From: Lysobacteraceae bacterium SCN 69-320
GTDB lineage: Bacteria; Pseudomonadota; Gammaproteobacteria; Xanthomonadales; Rhodanobacteraceae
Assembly (NCBI GenBank): GCA_001725155.1
Contig: MEFP01000030.1
Location: 310,001-374,000 of the forward strand
Direction: 5' to 3'
Length of the DNA: 64,000 nt
The position numbers were made by a program, and so were the translations under genes. Numbering within the stretch: position 1 is the first letter of the stretch; each line of letters begins with the position of its first letter. Under the pieces are notes generated by a model. It worked only from the letters and a program-made list of their open reading frames with translations, was not told the origin of the DNA and ran no database searches. Of this stretch, positions 18,366 through 26,273 are shown piece by piece.

Positions 18366-18500
18366 ATGAACGCCGTCACGCTCGCGCTCGCTGCCCTGAC
18401 CCTGGCCCATGGGCTGATCGCGTGGTTGGCCGTGCGTCGGCTGCGGCTGCATCACGCGGCCGCGACGCGTCAGTCAGGCAGCGGTCCGGCAACGGACTGA
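18366..18500 (+). CDS. Possible 44-aa single-span membrane microprotein
   Basis: An ATG follows CCGGAGATCCGC and opens a 44-codon frame. The product starts MNAVTLALAALTLAHGLIAW, a hydrophobic segment, followed by a basic stretch VRRLRLHH and a short polar tail. The layout is that of a small inner-membrane protein with its positive charges inside. It lies 69 bp before the MoaD/ThiS-like gene. No family was recognised and chance coding cannot be excluded. Confidence 0.4.
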   Translation: MNAVTLALAALTLAHGLIAWLAVRRLRLHHAAATRQSGSGPATD

Positions 18501-18568
18501 ACCACGACAGCGCTGACGGCCGCGCCGTCGCGCGCTAGGCTTGGCGGGCCGGCCGCCGGAGTGCTGAC

Positions 18569-18853
18569 ATGCCTGTGATCGTGCTCGCTTCCGCACTTGC
18601 GCGCTGGCTGCCGGCCGGCAGCGCCGAGCCGCGCCTGCGCGTGGAAGGCACGACCTTGCGCGACGCACTGGAGGCCGCCTTCGCACAGCAGCCTGCGCTG
18701 CGCGGCTACGTGCTCGACGAACAGGGCGCGCTGCGCCATCACGTCGCCGTGTTCATCGGCGGCCAGGCCCTGCGCGACAAGACCGATCTCGCCGCGACGT
18801 CCGTCGCTGCCGACGCCGAAATCTATCTGCTGCAAGCGCTTTCCGGAGGCTGA
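18569..18853 (+). CDS. MoaD/ThiS-family ubiquitin-like protein
   Basis: This 94-aa beta-grasp protein ends in the sequence LQALSGG; the C-terminal Gly-Gly is the site that is adenylated and thiocarboxylated in MoaD and ThiS. The middle has VEGTTLRDALEAAF and HHVAVFIGGQALRD, normal for the family. It starts only three bases before the next gene, a BNR-repeat protein, and no molybdopterin or thiamin gene is nearby. It therefore probably serves a different sulfur-transfer or tagging role linked to that neighbour. The fold assignment is firm, the pathway is not. Confidence 0.85.
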   Translation: MPVIVLASALARWLPAGSAEPRLRVEGTTLRDALEAAFAQQPALRGYVLDEQGALRHHVAVFIGGQALRDKTDLAATSVAADAEIYLLQALSGG

Positions 18854-18856
18854 GCC

Positions 18857-19954
18857 ATGTCCGAACGACTGCTGCTGTCCACGCGCAAGGGACTGCTCTC
18901 GCTGCGTCGGAACGGCGATGACTGGCGCCTGGAACATCACGCCTTCGCCGGCGACAACGTGACGCTCGCGCTGGCCGATCCGCGCGAGGACCGCTGGTAT
19001 GCGGCGCTGAACCTCGGCCACTTCGGCGTCAAGCTGCAGCGCTCCGACGATCGCGGCGCAAGCTGGCAGGAAATCGCCGTGCCGGCGTATCCCGCCGGCG
19101 AAATGCTGAATACCGGCGACGGCAAGCCGCCGGTACCTGCCGCGCTCAAGCTGCTCTGGTCGCTGGAGCCCGGCGGCGCCGACGAACCGGGCCGGCTCTG
19201 GGCCGGCACGATTCCGGGCGGCCTGTTCCGTTCCGACGACGCGGGCGAATCCTGGCAGCTGGTCGAATCGCTGTGGCGGCTGCCGCAGCGTGCGCAGTGG
19301 TTCGGCGGCGGTTACGACCAGCCCGGCATCCATTCGATCTGCGTCGATCCGCGCGATTCGCGCCGGCTGCGCATTGCGATCTCCTGCGGCGGCGTCTGGC
19401 AGAGCGGCGACGGCGGCGACAGCTGGGCGCTCAGCGCCGACGGCATGTACGCCGCCTACATGCCGCCCGAACTGCGCGACGATCCGAACATCCAGGATCC
19501 GCACCGCATGGTGCAGTGCGCTGCCGCTCCCGACACCCTGTGGGTGCAGCACCACAACGGCGTGTTCGTCAGCCACGACGGCGCGCGCAGCTGGCACGAC
19601 GTCCCTGATGTGCCGCCGTCCGTGTTCGGCTTCGCCGTCGCGGTGCATCCGCAGGACCCGCAGACCGCGTGGTTCGTGCCGGCGATCAAGGACGAATGCC
19701 GCATCCCCGTCGATGCCCGGCTCGTCGTCGCGCGCACGCGCGACGGCGGCCGCAGTTTCGACAGCCTGCACGACGGACTGCCGACGCAGGCCTACGATCT
19801 GGTCTATCGCCACGGCCTTGCGGTCAGCCGCGACGGCGCACTGCTGGCAATGGCCTCGACGACCGGCGGCCTCTGGCTCAGCGACGACCAGGGCGACAGC
19901 TGGCGCAATCTGTCGCTGAATCTGCCGCCGGTCTACGCGGTCACGTTTGCCTGA
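18857..19954 (+). CDS. BNR/sialidase-like beta-propeller protein
   Basis: A 365-aa protein built from repeated Asp-box motifs: SDDRGASWQEI, SDDAGESWQLV, SGDGGDSWALS, SHDGARSWHDV, TRDGGRSFDSL and SDDQGDSWRNL. Such S-x-D-x-G-x-x-W boxes mark beta-propellers of the sialidase/VPS10 type. There is no signal peptide and no evident catalytic arginine triad, so it is probably a cytoplasmic propeller, not a secreted sialidase. A GGAGG site lies inside the end of the MoaD/ThiS gene, indicating co-translation. The pairing of these two families is also found elsewhere, but I know of no assigned function. Confidence 0.88.
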   Translation: MSERLLLSTRKGLLSLRRNGDDWRLEHHAFAGDNVTLALADPREDRWYAALNLGHFGVKLQRSDDRGASWQEIAVPAYPAGEMLNTGDGKPPVPAALKLLWSLEPGGADEPGRLWAGTIPGGLFRSDDAGESWQLVESLWRLPQRAQWFGGGYDQPGIHSICVDPRDSRRLRIAISCGGVWQSGDGGDSWALSADGMYAAYMPPELRDDPNIQDPHRMVQCAAAPDTLWVQHHNGVFVSHDGARSWHDVPDVPPSVFGFAVAVHPQDPQTAWFVPAIKDECRIPVDARLVVARTRDGGRSFDSLHDGLPTQAYDLVYRHGLAVSRDGALLAMASTTGGLWLSDDQGDSWRNLSLNLPPVYAVTFA

Positions 19955-20075
19955 AGCCGCTGCTGCGGTGCGGACGCAAGGACCGCGCCCGGGATCATCG
20001 CCGCGACAGCCGCATCGAGCGCAGACGCCGCGCCGGTGATCGTCGCCGCGCGGGGACGGCAGGAGAACGACGGAC

Positions 20076-20831
20076 TCAGCGCGGCGCCGACAGGCGGCTG
20101 CCGTCAGCGAACACGATCTCGGCCGGCTCCCACTCCAGCCGCAGGCTGTCGGCCGGCAACTCGGCAAATGCCCGCTCGTCGGGGTCGGCGCTGCGCATGG
20201 CGTTGCCGCAACGCAGTTCGGTGCTGGCGAAGGCTTCCAGCGCATCCTGTTCGAGCCAGCAATGCGTGCGCCGGCGGCCGTCCGCGTCGAACACGTCGAC
20301 GGCGCCCTTGGCCGACGCGATGTCGCGGCCCGACGCATTGCTCAGGCGATAGGTCACGACGAGCACCCGCGCGCCGTCGTCGGCCCGCTTGGCGCCGCCG
20401 GTGTCGGCAATGCCGAGCGCCTGATCGCGCGACAGCAGTTCGCGCCGCAGCAGGCGCAGTCCGAGGGCTTCGCGCAGCGGTTCCAGCAGGTGATCGCGTT
20501 CGGCCCGGCGCTGCGCGGTGACCGCATCGCGCTCGGCCTGCTCGCGCAGGAAACGCTTCTGCAGCTCGATCGCCTCGCCGAACGTGCGCGCCGTGAACGG
20601 AGAATCCGGATCGGCCATGGCCGGCGGCAGTACGTCGCCGTTGCTGCGCTTGAGGTAGCCGAGCACCAGCGCGCGTTCGTCATCGCCGAGACGATCGAGT
20701 TGCGGCTGCACCTCCGACAGATCGCGCACGTCCATCGGCAGCAAGGTGTCATAGGGTTTGCGCAGCGCGCCGTAGAGACCCAGCGCCGCCAGCACGGCCA
20801 CGACGATCAGGGCCCTGCTCGTGAAACTCAT
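20076..20831 (-). CDS. Uncharacterised membrane-anchored protein
   Basis: The ATG at 20831 has a GGAGG site at a good distance; a GTG two codons upstream does not. The product (251 aa) starts with one membrane helix (ALIVVAVLAALGLYGAL) and then continues as a periplasmic-type domain. A central charged helical stretch (LQKRFLREQAERDAVTAQRR) is followed by a beta-rich part with VLVVTYRLSNASGRDIASAKG and RTHCWLEQDAL, which looks like a small immunoglobulin-like module. I do not recognise the family. It lies just downstream of the BenE transporter on the same strand, with an 87-bp gap. Confidence 0.7.
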   Translation of the reverse strand: MSFTSRALIVVAVLAALGLYGALRKPYDTLLPMDVRDLSEVQPQLDRLGDDERALVLGYLKRSNGDVLPPAMADPDSPFTARTFGEAIELQKRFLREQAERDAVTAQRRAERDHLLEPLREALGLRLLRRELLSRDQALGIADTGGAKRADDGARVLVVTYRLSNASGRDIASAKGAVDVFDADGRRRTHCWLEQDALEAFASTELRCGNAMRSADPDERAFAELPADSLRLEWEPAEIVFADGSRLSAPR

Positions 20832-20918
20832 GTCCACCTCCGTCAGAACGATTGCGGCTGCGCCGTGGCAGCGGCGACGACGCCCAGGGTCGCACTGCAG
20901 CGATCATCGGCGACGGAC

Positions 20919-22133
20919 TCAGGGCTTCGCCGTCACCACCGGCCGCGCGCGCAGCAGGCGCGCGACGATGCCGGCGACGAGCCCCCAGAACGCCGACTTG
21001 ATGCCGAACAGGCTCAGGCCCGAAGCCGTCACGAGGAAGGTCAGCAGGGCCGACTCGCGCTCGCCTTCGTCGGCCAGGGCCGCCGCCAGGCCGTTGCCGA
21101 TGGTGCCGAGCAGCGCGAGCCCGGCGATGACCGCGATCAGCTCGTGCGGAAATGCCGCGAACACCGCCGCGACCGTCGCACCGAATACGCCGACGATGCA
21201 ATAGAACACGCCCGCCGCGACCGCCGCGACGTAGCGCCGCGAGGGATCCTCATGCGCCTCGCGCCCCATGCAGATCGCCGCGGTGATCGCGGCGAGGTTC
21301 AGCGCATAGGCGCCGAACGGCGCGAGCACCACGTTGACGGCGCCGGTCCAGCCGATGACCGGCGAGATCGGCAAGGCATAGCCCGATGCCCGCGCGACGG
21401 CGACACCCGGAACGTTCTGCGAGGCCATGGTCACGATAAACAGCGGAATCGCCACGCCGACGATCGCATCGACAGTGAATGCCGGCGTGACCCAGACCGG
21501 CCGCGCGACCTGCACGCTGACCGCGCTCCACGCCAGCAGGCCCTGCGTACCGGCGACGGCGATGCCGACCGCCAATGTCGCGACGACCGCGTAGCGCGGC
21601 CACCAGCGCCGCATCAGCAGGTAGGCGACGAGCATCGCGAGGGTCAGGCCGGTCTGCGTCTCCAGCGCGACGCAGGCGTCGAGACCGAAACGCAGCAGCA
21701 CGCCGGCGAGCATGCCCGAGGCGATGGACACCGGAATGCGATGGATCAGCCGCTCGAACGCGCCGCTGAAGCCGGCGAGCGTGATCAGCACCGCGGAAAC
21801 CACGAACGCACCGGTGGCCTGCTCGATCGTCAGCCCGGCCGCGCCGGCGGTCAGCATGGCCGCGCCCGGTGTCGACCAGGCAGTCACGACCGGGATGCGA
21901 TAGCGCAGCGACAGCGCGATGCAGGTCAGGCCCATGCCCAGGCCGAGTGCCCACATCCACGAGGCCAGCTGCGCCGGCGTCGCGCCGGCCGCCTGGCCGG
22001 CCTGGAACACGATGGCCGCCGAACTCGTGAAGCCGACGAGCACCGTGACCAGGCCGGCGACGACCGCCGGCACGGACAGATCGCGCCGCAGCGACGGCGC
22101 CGGCACAGCAGCGGGCAATTCGGTAACGGACAT
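20919..22133 (-). CDS. BenE family benzoate/H+ symporter-like transporter
   Basis: This 404-aa integral membrane protein has about twelve hydrophobic segments and the conserved features of the BenE family: the early stretch FTSSAAIVFQAGQAAGATPAQ, AWSTPGAAML in the substrate region, and NVPGVAVARASGY in the second half. The start at MSVTELPAAVP removes a non-protein-like extension. BenE proteins import benzoate with protons. No aromatic degradation genes are in the window, so the real substrate may differ. Gene identity is secure at family level. Confidence 0.9.
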   Translation of the reverse strand: MSVTELPAAVPAPSLRRDLSVPAVVAGLVTVLVGFTSSAAIVFQAGQAAGATPAQLASWMWALGLGMGLTCIALSLRYRIPVVTAWSTPGAAMLTAGAAGLTIEQATGAFVVSAVLITLAGFSGAFERLIHRIPVSIASGMLAGVLLRFGLDACVALETQTGLTLAMLVAYLLMRRWWPRYAVVATLAVGIAVAGTQGLLAWSAVSVQVARPVWVTPAFTVDAIVGVAIPLFIVTMASQNVPGVAVARASGYALPISPVIGWTGAVNVVLAPFGAYALNLAAITAAICMGREAHEDPSRRYVAAVAAGVFYCIVGVFGATVAAVFAAFPHELIAVIAGLALLGTIGNGLAAALADEGERESALLTFLVTASGLSLFGIKSAFWGLVAGIVARLLRARPVVTAKP

Positions 22134-22281
22134 GGCGGGACGACACTGGCGGACGAAACGGCGAGCGTAGGCGCTGCATCGGCGCCTGGGAAGCCCGGGC
22201 GGCAAGGGGGAGCCGGGAATGGGCCGTTGTGAATGGCAGCGATGCCGGAACCGTATCGGCGAGCCCGCCAACACAAAGGCA

Positions 22282-22310
22282 TTGACCTAAGTTTCAAGCG
22301 CGTGGATAGT
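22282..22310 (+). promoter_or_regulatory. Sigma-70-like promoter giving a near-leaderless arsR transcript
   Basis: TTGACC and GATAGT are separated by 17 bp. Transcription would start about seven bases later, at or next to the ATG at 22318, so the mRNA would have almost no leader. Only a weak AAGG lies before the start codon. Confidence 0.45.
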
Positions 22311-22317
22311 AAGGCGT

Positions 22318-22656
22318 ATGCCTAACCAATCCGCACAGCTCAATCAGGTATTCCAGGCGCTGGCCGACCCGACGCGGCGCGCCGTGCTCGAACGTCTCGG
22401 CCGCGGGCCGGCCACGACCAGCGAGCTGGCCCAGCCGTTCCGCATGGCCCTGCCTTCGTTCTCGCAGCATCTGGCCATGCTCGAGCACTGCGGCCTCGTG
22501 CAGTCGCGCAAGCAGGGCCGCATCCGCACCTATCGGCTCATGCCGCGCCGGCTGCGCACCGCCGAACAATGGATGAACCGGCAGCGTGCGCTGTGGGAAA
22601 AGCGCCTGGATCAGCTCGACAGCTATCTGCAGGAGATCAAGGACAGTGGCGAGTAG
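22318..22656 (+). CDS. ArsR family transcriptional regulator
   Basis: A 112-aa winged-helix protein with the ArsR layout: [20 protein letters not shown], then [22 protein letters not shown] as the recognition helix and [15 protein letters not shown] as the wing. It has no metal-binding ELCV-type cysteine motif; the only cysteine is in EHCGLV, so it is unlikely to be an arsenic sensor. Its pairing with the SRPBCC gene downstream is a frequent arrangement in which the regulator controls the partner. The promoter at 22282 would leave almost no leader. Confidence 0.9.
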   Translation: MPNQSAQLNQVFQALADPTRRAVLERLGRGPATTSELAQPFRMALPSFSQHLAMLEHCGLVQSRKQGRIRTYRLMPRRLRTAEQWMNRQRALWEKRLDQLDSYLQEIKDSGE

Positions 22657-22657
22657 C

Positions 22658-22739
22658 GCAGCACGGCGGAACGGCCGTGCCGGCGCGGCACGGCAGCACG
22701 GCGGAACGGCCGTGCCGGCGCGGCACGGCAGCACGGCAG
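22658..22739. repeat. 35-bp tandem repeat, about 2.3 units
   Basis: Two exact 35-bp units (22658-22692 and 22693-22727) start GCAGCACGGCGGAACGG and are followed by a partial third. Each contains the dyad CCGTGCC-GGCGC-GGCACGG. It lies right after the arsR stop codon, in the gap before the SRPBCC gene. Confidence 0.85.
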
Positions 22740-22963
22740 ACGGCCGCGCGATCGTCCGTCCGCCGGCCGTTGCGGCGCGGAAAGTCCGCGCGCACCGGTC
22801 CGATCCGCCGCGTTTCGTCCGCGCTGCCCGCACCATCCACACCGCTACCGGCATCGCCGCCCTGCGACAACCCAGGCCGACGACAGCACCGCGCCGCCCG
22901 CGCCGCACAGACCGCGGAAAACCGCCTCCGCGCGCCGAACCCGCCCCGCCAAAGGAGTCCGTC

Positions 22964-23473
22964 ATGAGCATCGCCATCCCCACTCTCGATCCCCGCCGCG
23001 ACCTCGTGCTCGAACGCGAGATCGACGTCCCGCGCCACTTGGTCTGGGCCGCCTGGACCGAACCCGAACGCCTCAAGCGCTGGTTCACGCCGGCGCCGTG
23101 GCAGACCGTGGCCTGCGAGGTCGACCTGCGCCCCGGCGGCCTGTTCCGCACCGTCATGCGCTCGCCCGAAGGCGTGGACCAGCCGCCGGCCCTGGGCTGC
23201 TATCTCGAAGTCGTGCCGCAGGAAAAGCTGGTCTGGACCACCTTGCTCGAACCCGGTTTCCGCCCGGCCTCGGCCATCGACGGCGACAACGGCTGCCATG
23301 GCCTGCAGTTCACCGCCATCATCGCACTGGAAGATCACGGCAAAGGCACGCGCTACCGCGCGATCGCGATGCACCCGGATGCGGCGTCGAGCCGGCGTCA
23401 CGAAGAACTCGGCTTCCACGAAGGCTGGGGCGCGACGCTGGACCAGCTCGTGGCGCTGTATCGCAATCCCTGA
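22964..23473 (+). CDS. SRPBCC/AHSA1-family protein
   Basis: The ATG follows AAAGGAGTCC. The 169-aa product is one SRPBCC lipocalin-like cavity domain of the AHSA1 type: [20 protein letters not shown], then [22 protein letters not shown] and the C-terminal helix ending [16 protein letters not shown]. Members bind hydrophobic ligands or assist proteins. Together with the ArsR gene 307 bp upstream it forms a common two-gene stress-type unit. The ligand is unknown. A large dyad that may end the transcript lies about 65 bp downstream. Confidence 0.9.
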   Translation: MSIAIPTLDPRRDLVLEREIDVPRHLVWAAWTEPERLKRWFTPAPWQTVACEVDLRPGGLFRTVMRSPEGVDQPPALGCYLEVVPQEKLVWTTLLEPGFRPASAIDGDNGCHGLQFTAIIALEDHGKGTRYRAIAMHPDAASSRRHEELGFHEGWGATLDQLVALYRNP

Positions 23474-23537
23474 GCGCGGCGGAGCCGGCACGAACCATCC
23501 GCCAACGCGGCCGTTCCGGCTGGCGCATGACATCGCC

Positions 23538-23569
23538 TTCATCCCTCTCCGGCCGCGGAGAGGGATGAA
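23538..23569. terminator. 32-bp perfect dyad after the SRPBCC gene
   Basis: TTCATCCCTCTCC-GGCCGC-GGAGAGGGATGAA has 13-bp arms. There is no T-run after it, so it may be an intergenic palindrome, not a classic intrinsic terminator. A further GTCCC...GGGAC pair follows at 23571-23593. Confidence 0.45.
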
Positions 23570-23631
23570 AGTCCCGCACCCAGCGGAAGGGACACGTCAC
23601 GCGGTATCCGCCGATTCGATGCGGCATTCCG

Positions 23632-23865
23632 TCAGCCGCCCCATTCGCACCAGTAGCGCAGTTGCAGCCCCGTGCCGCAGCCTGTGCGTTCCAGTGGCGG
23701 CCTGTCGCGACAGCGCAGACGGCATTCGACGCCGGCGCGCGGCGGCTTCCAGTAGATCGGCTGCCAGTCGGCACGCTCGCGAAAGACCTCCGAACCGGTA
23801 ACGGCCTCGCACTCCTGGCGCCAAGCGCACACATAGCCCCTGCCGCCACCCCGCGGCCGGCGCAA
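23632..23865 (-). CDS. Possible small cysteine-rich protein (TTG start)
   Basis: This frame encodes 77 aa if read from TTG. It has strong GC at third positions and a regular set of six cysteines in the second half (YVCAWRQECEAV, VECRLRCRD, TGCGTG, YWCEWGG), which looks like a disulfide-rich domain. The frame stays open upstream to about 23982 but without ATG or GTG, so the gene may start differently or be a remnant. No family is recognised. It could be a small secreted protein, but no signal peptide was seen. Confidence 0.3.
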   Translation of the reverse strand: MRRPRGGGRGYVCAWRQECEAVTGSEVFRERADWQPIYWKPPRAGVECRLRCRDRPPLERTGCGTGLQLRYWCEWGG

Positions 23866-24161
23866 TGCCGCGCCGTCCGCGAACGCGAGCTCTGCAGTCC
23901 CTGCACGCGCTGGCGAAGCGCCGGGCAGCCAGCGGAGACCGGCCTGCCTCGCCGCATCTCGTGCCCGCCAATCCTGCAGACATTAATTTTTATCCAATAG
24001 GTATTTTTCCCTTAGGAAAGCAAAGGTTTTTATCCCATTCAAACCAGCCTGCCGCCCTTACCCGCCGCCTATCATCGACACCGAGGCACCGGCCCGGGCA
24101 ACGACGCCGCGATGGCGCTCAGGCCTGTCGAGGTGCCCGCCTATCAACGGAGGGAAAGCAC
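23866..24161. other. Intergenic region with AT-rich promoter area for the amidohydrolase gene
   Basis: About 50 bases at 23984-24034 are AT-rich (AATTTTTATCCAATAGG) in an otherwise very GC-rich setting. This is the probable promoter region for the gene at 24162. No gene supported. Confidence 0.45.
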
Positions 24162-26171
24162 ATGCACAGGAATGGTTTGCAGCGCGAAGCGATGAAAGCC
24201 GTCGGCAGCATGGTCCTGACGATGCTGCTGACGCTCGGCACGGCCGGCGCCGAAGCGCCGGCGGCGGGCACGCCGCCCGACACGATCATCGTCGACACCA
24301 CCATCGTGACCATGGCCGAAGCGCCGGCGACGGCGCAGGCGCTGGCGATCACGGCCGGCAAGATCAGCGCGATCGGCACGACCCAGCAGATCCAGGCCCT
24401 GGCCGGACCGAACACGCAGGTCTACAAGCCGCCGCAGGGAGCGGCCGTGCTGCCGGGCTTCATCGACCCGCATTCGCACATGTCCGGCGTCGGCTTCTAC
24501 GGCGACACGGCGCACTGGCTCGACGTCTCGAGCACCAATCTGCTGTTCAAGCCCCTGCCGACCGACCCCGCGTGCAAGAACCGCGATGACCCGCAGACCT
24601 GCTTCATACCCGTGCGCAACCAGGACGACGTCGTCGCACGCCTGACCAAGGCCGTCAGTGCGGTCGATCCGGGCAGCGCGACGCCCTACGTGCTCGCGTT
24701 CAACTACGATCCGTCGCGGCTGGGCCGCGGCCAGGGCTGCAGCGGCCTCGGCTTCCAGTGCACCACGTTCGAGAACGGCCAGTCGCGCAGGCAGCTCGAC
24801 GCGATCTCGACCACGGTACCCATCCTGGTCGCGAGCGAATCCGGCCACATCGCCTATGCCAACACGCCGGCGCTGAAGCTGCTCAATGTCTGCGACACGC
24901 CGGAGGCGAGCAAGGACGGTTGCTACAAGCCGACCACCAACCGCGTCGTGGAGACCCAGCTGGCGGTCACCGGCCAGCTCGACGAAGACCTCGCGCTGTA
25001 CGCGATCGGCTACTTCCAGGCCAAGGTGCTCAAGGCCAATCCGGGACTCGGCGACACCTTGCTGCTCAACGCCGCGCAGCTCTACGCCCAGCATGGTTTC
25101 ACCCTGGCGCAGGAAGGCGCCGCGGCGCCGTCGCAGATGCTGATGTACGTCGCCGCGCTCGGCAGCCCGGCCAAGCGCGCTGCGTTCCCGGTCAGCGTTG
25201 CGCTGATCGCCTACGACGCGGCGAGCACGGATTTCAACAAGACCATCAACGCCGCCAAGGAAGTGCGCGAGGCGCTGAAACTCGAGAAGAACCCGCTGCT
25301 GCACGTGGCCGCGGTCAAGACCTTCGCCGACGGCTCGACCCAGGGCTACACGGCATTCATGAACCAGCCCTACCTGCAGCTGTTCGCCCCGTTCAACGAG
25401 CGCCGGATATTCCCGAACCAGCCGTACCTGGGCCTGCCCGACGTCAAGCAGCCGGAAATCGCCGCGCGCCTGAAAGCCGCACACGCCGCCGGGTTTCCGA
25501 TGCTGATCCACCAGAACGGCGATGCGGCCATTGCCGAATCGGTCGCCGCGCTGGCCACCTCCGCCCCGCCCCCGGGAACCCGCGACGTCGTCATCCATGC
25601 ACCGATGATCACCGCGGCGCAGCTCGCGGCGTTGAATCCGAAGCAGACCGCGATCAGCTTCCTGATGCCCAACGTCTACTACTACGGGCTGCCGGAATGC
25701 CAGCAGGTGCTCGGCCCGGCCAACAGCCTGAACATGTATCCGATCGCGAGTGCGGCCAAGGCCGGCCTGACCACGACCCTGCACACCGACACGCCGGTCA
25801 CGCCGCCGGCGCCGCTGTTCGCGATCTGGGTCGCCGCGACGCGCACGTCGCAGCAGCCGGCGTGGTATCCGAACGGTGACTCGAAGACCTGCCCCGTCAC
25901 GATGTCCTCGCCGGAAGGGCTTGGCCCGCAGGCCATCAGCATCCGCCAGGGCCTGCAGGCCTATACCGTCAACGCGGCCTGGCAGTACGGCCTGGAGAAA
26001 TCACACGGCACGCTCGAAGTCGGCAAGACCGCCGACATCGTGCTGCTGTCGTCCAACCCGCTGGACCTGGAGAAGGAACCCGACCGGCTGCGCCACGTGC
26101 AGATCGTCGGCACCTACAGCCAGGGGCGGCAGTTCCTGAATCCGGCACCGGCGCGGAACTGGCCGGAGTGA
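24162..26171 (+). CDS. Exported YtcJ-type amidohydrolase
   Basis: The ATG follows GGAGGGAAAG. The 669-aa product has a signal peptide (about 1-30, ending near GTAGAEAP) and then the amidohydrolase fold of the YtcJ/amidohydrolase-3 type. Metal-site motifs in order: GFIDPHSHMSG (HxH), AAVKTFADGSTQG (bridging lysine region), PMLIHQNGDAA and VVIHAPMI (histidines), LHTDTPVTPP (catalytic aspartate). The C-terminal beta-sandwich ends with KTADIVLLSSNPL. These enzymes hydrolyse amide bonds; the substrate is open. Export to the periplasm is unusual compared with cytosolic relatives. It appears to be a single-gene unit. Confidence 0.92.
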   Translation: MHRNGLQREAMKAVGSMVLTMLLTLGTAGAEAPAAGTPPDTIIVDTTIVTMAEAPATAQALAITAGKISAIGTTQQIQALAGPNTQVYKPPQGAAVLPGFIDPHSHMSGVGFYGDTAHWLDVSSTNLLFKPLPTDPACKNRDDPQTCFIPVRNQDDVVARLTKAVSAVDPGSATPYVLAFNYDPSRLGRGQGCSGLGFQCTTFENGQSRRQLDAISTTVPILVASESGHIAYANTPALKLLNVCDTPEASKDGCYKPTTNRVVETQLAVTGQLDEDLALYAIGYFQAKVLKANPGLGDTLLLNAAQLYAQHGFTLAQEGAAAPSQMLMYVAALGSPAKRAAFPVSVALIAYDAASTDFNKTINAAKEVREALKLEKNPLLHVAAVKTFADGSTQGYTAFMNQPYLQLFAPFNERRIFPNQPYLGLPDVKQPEIAARLKAAHAAGFPMLIHQNGDAAIAESVAALATSAPPPGTRDVVIHAPMITAAQLAALNPKQTAISFLMPNVYYYGLPECQQVLGPANSLNMYPIASAAKAGLTTTLHTDTPVTPPAPLFAIWVAATRTSQQPAWYPNGDSKTCPVTMSSPEGLGPQAISIRQGLQAYTVNAAWQYGLEKSHGTLEVGKTADIVLLSSNPLDLEKEPDRLRHVQIVGTYSQGRQFLNPAPARNWPE

Positions 26172-26273
26172 CGTGCTGGCAGCACTCGAAGCCCCGACGC
26201 TGAGATTTCGCGGGCACATCCCGAGCGCAGCAGGCCCGCCGCGTACCGACGTCGCAGCAGATCATCTCCTGCG

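Noticed and set aside
18470-20338. Long minus-strand open frame of about 620 codons
   Set aside because: It is the mirror of the BNR propeller gene in GC-rich DNA. It is rich in Arg/Ala/Val with no domain motif, while the plus-strand gene has clear Asp boxes.
22658-22739. Repeat units considered as a CRISPR array
   Set aside because: The units are directly adjacent without spacers, only about 2.3 copies exist, and no cas genes are nearby.
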